Source: Palsa-459 sp035510855 | GTDB lineage: Bacteria > Actinomycetota > Acidimicrobiia > Acidimicrobiales > RAAP-2 | DNA length: 15,733 nt | Direction of reading: 5' to 3' | NCBI GenBank assembly: GCA_035510855.1 | Contig: DATKGG010000026.1 | Coordinates: 1-15,733, forward strand | Shown: positions 13,784 through 15,733 of the stretch, piece after piece | Layout: each line of letters starts with the position of its first letter | How positions within the stretch are numbered: position 1 is the stretch's first letter | Position numbers and translations under genes: made by a program | The notes under the pieces: generated by a model | What the model was told of the DNA's origin: nothing | The model's database searches: none | The model's input: only the letters and a program-made list of their open reading frames with translations

Positions 13784-14453
13784 ACTTCGTGAGCTTGCCC
13801 TTGGCGAGCTCCTCGGCCATGGCCCAGCCGAACGCGACGAGACGCTGGCCACGGTTCGCCTTGACAGCGCGGAACAGCTCGTCGGCGCCCTCGGGGATCG
13901 CCGACTTCGACACGAGGTAGTCGAGCCCGCCCACGGGGTTCGCGTCGTAGGTGAGCACGAAGGAGCGGTCGTCGAGGCCCTTCTCGTTGCCGAAGCGCTT
14001 GGCCAGCCGGCGCGCCCACGCGCGCTCCTCACCCGAGGGTCGGTGGTCGCTGCGCGGCACGACGTCGTGGAGCCCGCCGAAGGCGCGGTAGCCGTCCGCG
14101 GTCAAGAGGCGCGTGCCGAGCAGGACGTCTTCGTCTGGGAAGGCGAGCAGCGCGCGGCGGAACTGGTCCGCGAGCAGGCACTTGAGCGTCTGGTCGGACT
14201 TGGCGTTTCGGTCGACGAGACCGACCCCCAAGAGCAGCGACGGGGTGCCCCCGATGCGCTCGAGGGTGCAGAACGAGTACCCGCGCAGCTTGGTGCCATC
14301 GCGCACGGTCGTCACGAGCACCCACTCCTCGCGCTGCTTGGAGAGGAACCCGATGTCGAACTTGGGGTCACGGTCGGCGCACAGGTCCGCCATCTCCACC
14401 AGCTCGGCATCCGAGAGCGCGGTCGTGTCCTTGGTGCTCGCACACATCGTCAT
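13782..14453 (-). CDS. Hypothetical protein, possibly GNAT-like fold
   Basis: 223 residues of unrecognised family. It starts with a low-complexity MTMCASTKDTT, then a helix ALSDAELVEMADLC (12-25). A central strand-helix arrangement follows: LRGYSFCTLERIGGTPSLLLG then VGLVDRNAKSDQTLKCLLADQFRRALLAF then DVLLGTRLLTADGYRAFGG. This is the order of strand 4, strand 5/helix 3 and the closing strand of acetyltransferases of the GNAT type, but the usual (R/Q)xxGx(G/A) loop is not clear, so this is only a suggestion. The C-terminus is lysine-rich (AEELAKGKLTK). It is a single-gene unit with TAGAAT 9 bases upstream of the ATG, divergent from the FAD oxidase and convergent with the 243-residue gene. Confidence 0.78.
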   Translation of the reverse strand: MTMCASTKDTTALSDAELVEMADLCADRDPKFDIGFLSKQREEWVLVTTVRDGTKLRGYSFCTLERIGGTPSLLLGVGLVDRNAKSDQTLKCLLADQFRRALLAFPDEDVLLGTRLLTADGYRAFGGLHDVVPRSDHRPSGEERAWARRLAKRFGNEKGLDDRSFVLTYDANPVGGLDYLVSKSAIPEGADELFRAVKANRGQRLVAFGWAMAEELAKGKLTK

Positions 14454-14462
14454 AGGGGATCC

Positions 14463-14468
14463 ATTCTA
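14463..14468 (-). promoter_or_regulatory. -10 box of the 223-residue gene
   Basis: TAGAAT on the minus strand with 9 bases to the ATG at 14453. This would give a leader of only about two or three bases. Confidence 0.5.
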
Positions 14469-14531
14469 CGGGACTTCGAGGGGGTGGTCCCGAGGGGGGT
14501 GCCAAGTCCCCACCCGACGGCGCGGGGGGCG

Positions 14532-14537
14532 TACATT
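14532..14537 (+). promoter_or_regulatory. -10 box for leaderless FAD oxidase gene
   Basis: TACATT followed by exactly 6 bases and the ATG at 14544. No Shine-Dalgarno is present. It shares the 90-base divergent region with the minus-strand box at 14463. Confidence 0.6.
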
Positions 14538-14543
14538 CCGAGC

Positions 14544-15733
14544 ATGCCGGCGGGGTCGATCGATCGAAGGGGCTTCCTGCGGGCGGGCGCGCTCGGCGCC
14601 GCCGGCGTCGCAGTCGGCGCTGCCCTGTCGAGCTGCGGGGGCCAGTCTGCGACCGCCCCGCACGCCGTCGGGCCATCAGGGCCGGCGACCACCGCGCAGT
14701 GGGCGGCCTACGCCGCCTCGCTCCAGGGCCACCTGGTGCGCCCCGCAGACCGCGCCTACCCGATCGACAAGCTCCTCTACAACCCGAGGTTCGACGCGCT
14801 CGCTCCACTCGGCATCGCCTACTGCGCGAGCCCCGACGACGTCGCACGGTCGATCTCCTTCGCCCGGGACCACGCCTTCCGCCTCGCCGTGCGCTCCGGC
14901 GGCCACAGCTACGGGGGCTACTCGAGCGGCTCAGGCCACCTCGTCATCGACGTGACGCCGATGGCCGGGATCGCGCCCGCCGCTGCTCCTGGGACCACGA
15001 GGGTGGGCGCGGGCGCGCGGCTCATCGACGTCTACAACGTCCTCGGCTCACACGGCCAGCTCATACCTGGCGGCTCGTGCCCGACGGTCGGGATCGCCGG
15101 GCTCACCTTGGGCGGCGGGGTGGGCGTGTTCTCGCGCCGCTACGGACTGGCGGCGGACAACCTCGTGGCCGTCACCCTTGTCACGGCCGACTCCCAGGTG
15201 CTGCGGTGCTCCCCGACGCACGACGAGGCGCTCTTCTGGGCATGCCGCGGCGGTGGCGGGGGCAACTTCGGGGTGGCGACGTCGTTCGAGTTCACGACGC
15301 ACCCGGTGCCCCCGATCACACTGTTCACCTACGACTTCTCCTGGTCCGGCGCCCACGACGTGCTCGGCGAGTGGCAGGACTGGACGCGCACGGTCAACGA
15401 CGCGGTGTGGTCCAACTGCCAGCTGCTGAGCGGCGGGGGCACGACGGTCCGCGTCGCTGGCGTGTCGTGCGCGCGCAGCGGCCAGACCGCCGCGTGGCTC
15501 GCGCCGCTGCTTGCGAGGCTGCCCGCCCCGACGTACCACTTCCTCGGCGACGAGACGTACGTGAACGAGATGATGGTCGAGGCAGGCTGCAGCGGGCTTA
15601 CGGTCGCGGCGTGCCACCTCGACACGACCTACCCCCACGGCGTGCTCTCCCGGCAGGCGTTCGCCGCGTCGTCCAACTACGTCGCGGCACCGATGAGCGA
15701 CGCGAGGCTCGGCGCAGTCGTGTCAGTGGTGAA
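14544..15733 (+). CDS. Tat-exported FAD-dependent oxidase (BBE-like), 3' end beyond window
   Basis: First 396 codons of a berberine-bridge-enzyme-like / 6-hydroxynicotine-oxidase-like flavoprotein. The N-terminus has a twin-arginine motif SIDRRGFLR (5-13), a hydrophobic stretch, and ALSSCGG (27-33), in which C31 could be lipidated, pointing to a Tat-exported lipoprotein. The FAD-binding domain (PCMH type) follows: RSGGHSYGG (117-125) with H121, the histidine that carries covalent FAD in this family, and GGSCPTVGIAGLTLGGG (176-192) with C179, the position of the second (cysteinyl) bond in bicovalent members. Both attachment residues are present, so bicovalent FAD is predicted. The C-terminal substrate domain has begun, but the BBE tail motif lies beyond the window. 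The substrate is unknown; such enzymes oxidise alcohols, sugars or amines with O2. Monocistronic as far as seen. Confidence 0.93.
   Translation, partial: MPAGSIDRRGFLRAGALGAAGVAVGAALSSCGGQSATAPHAVGPSGPATTAQWAAYAASLQGHLVRPADRAYPIDKLLYNPRFDALAPLGIAYCASPDDVARSISFARDHAFRLAVRSGGHSYGGYSSGSGHLVIDVTPMAGIAPAAAPGTTRVGAGARLIDVYNVLGSHGQLIPGGSCPTVGIAGLTLGGGVGVFSRRYGLAADNLVAVTLVTADSQVLRCSPTHDEALFWACRGGGGGNFGVATSFEFTTHPVPPITLFTYDFSWSGAHDVLGEWQDWTRTVNDAVWSNCQLLSGGGTTVRVAGVSCARSGQTAAWLAPLLARLPAPTYHFLGDETYVNEMMVEAGCSGLTVAACHLDTTYPHGVLSRQAFAASSNYVAAPMSDARLGAVVSVV

Noticed and set aside
14454..14543. G- and C-rich short inverted repeats between the divergent genes (for example GGGAC 14470-14474 with GTCCC 14487-14491) as an operator
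   Set aside because: A 5-bp stem in G-rich DNA is expected by chance; no regulator gene or second copy supports it.
1..15733. CRISPR arrays, tRNA genes, insertion sequences or phage and defence genes
   Set aside because: No direct-repeat array, no cloverleaf with CCA end, no transposase or integrase motif and no atypical-composition block was seen.

Overview
The window is high-GC, almost gap-free bacterial chromosome on which I count 14 protein-coding genes, two of them cut by the window edges. GC-rich codon use, menaquinone biosynthesis, CcdA-type cytochrome c maturation and many apparent leaderless starts suggest an actinobacterium. A lineage such as Acidimicrobiia is plausible, but this is inference because there is no rRNA or other decisive marker.

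Left part (1-6092): the minus strand carries menB-menA and then menD-ccdA-tyrS. A plus-strand menH sits between the two groups. menH and menD start on the same base pair (3550), and the menH and menA stops abut in the palindrome TGATCA. MenD, MenH and MenB act in order on the way from isochorismate to dihydroxynaphthoate, and MenA then prenylates that product in the membrane. CcdA moves reducing power across the membrane for cytochrome c maturation, so this is a respiratory-chain assembly neighbourhood next to the housekeeping tyrS, which runs off the left edge.

Middle (6158-9784): a split-barrel flavin/F420-type protein (plus) converges on a sulfatase (minus), the two sharing a CTAG at their stops. 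The sulfatase lies downstream of a small SRPBCC-fold gene. menE follows on the plus strand, supplying the OSB-CoA ligase step between MenC and MenB. menF and menC are not in the window.

Right part (9767-15733): an SDR oxidoreductase (minus), a small VOC-fold protein (plus), a 677-residue DUF255/thioredoxin-fold protein translationally coupled to an unrecognised 243-residue protein, a minus-strand unrecognised 223-residue protein, and the first 396 codons of a Tat-exported, probably lipid-anchored, bicovalent FAD oxidase.

The most consistent unlisted signal is promoter architecture. Most genes that head a transcription unit have a TANNNT box 6 or 7 bases before the start codon and no Shine-Dalgarno sequence, while most downstream genes of operons have a clear Shine-Dalgarno. 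No stretch over 300 bases lacks a gene. I saw no tRNA, rRNA, CRISPR, insertion sequence or phage gene, and no convincing novel defence or metabolic system.
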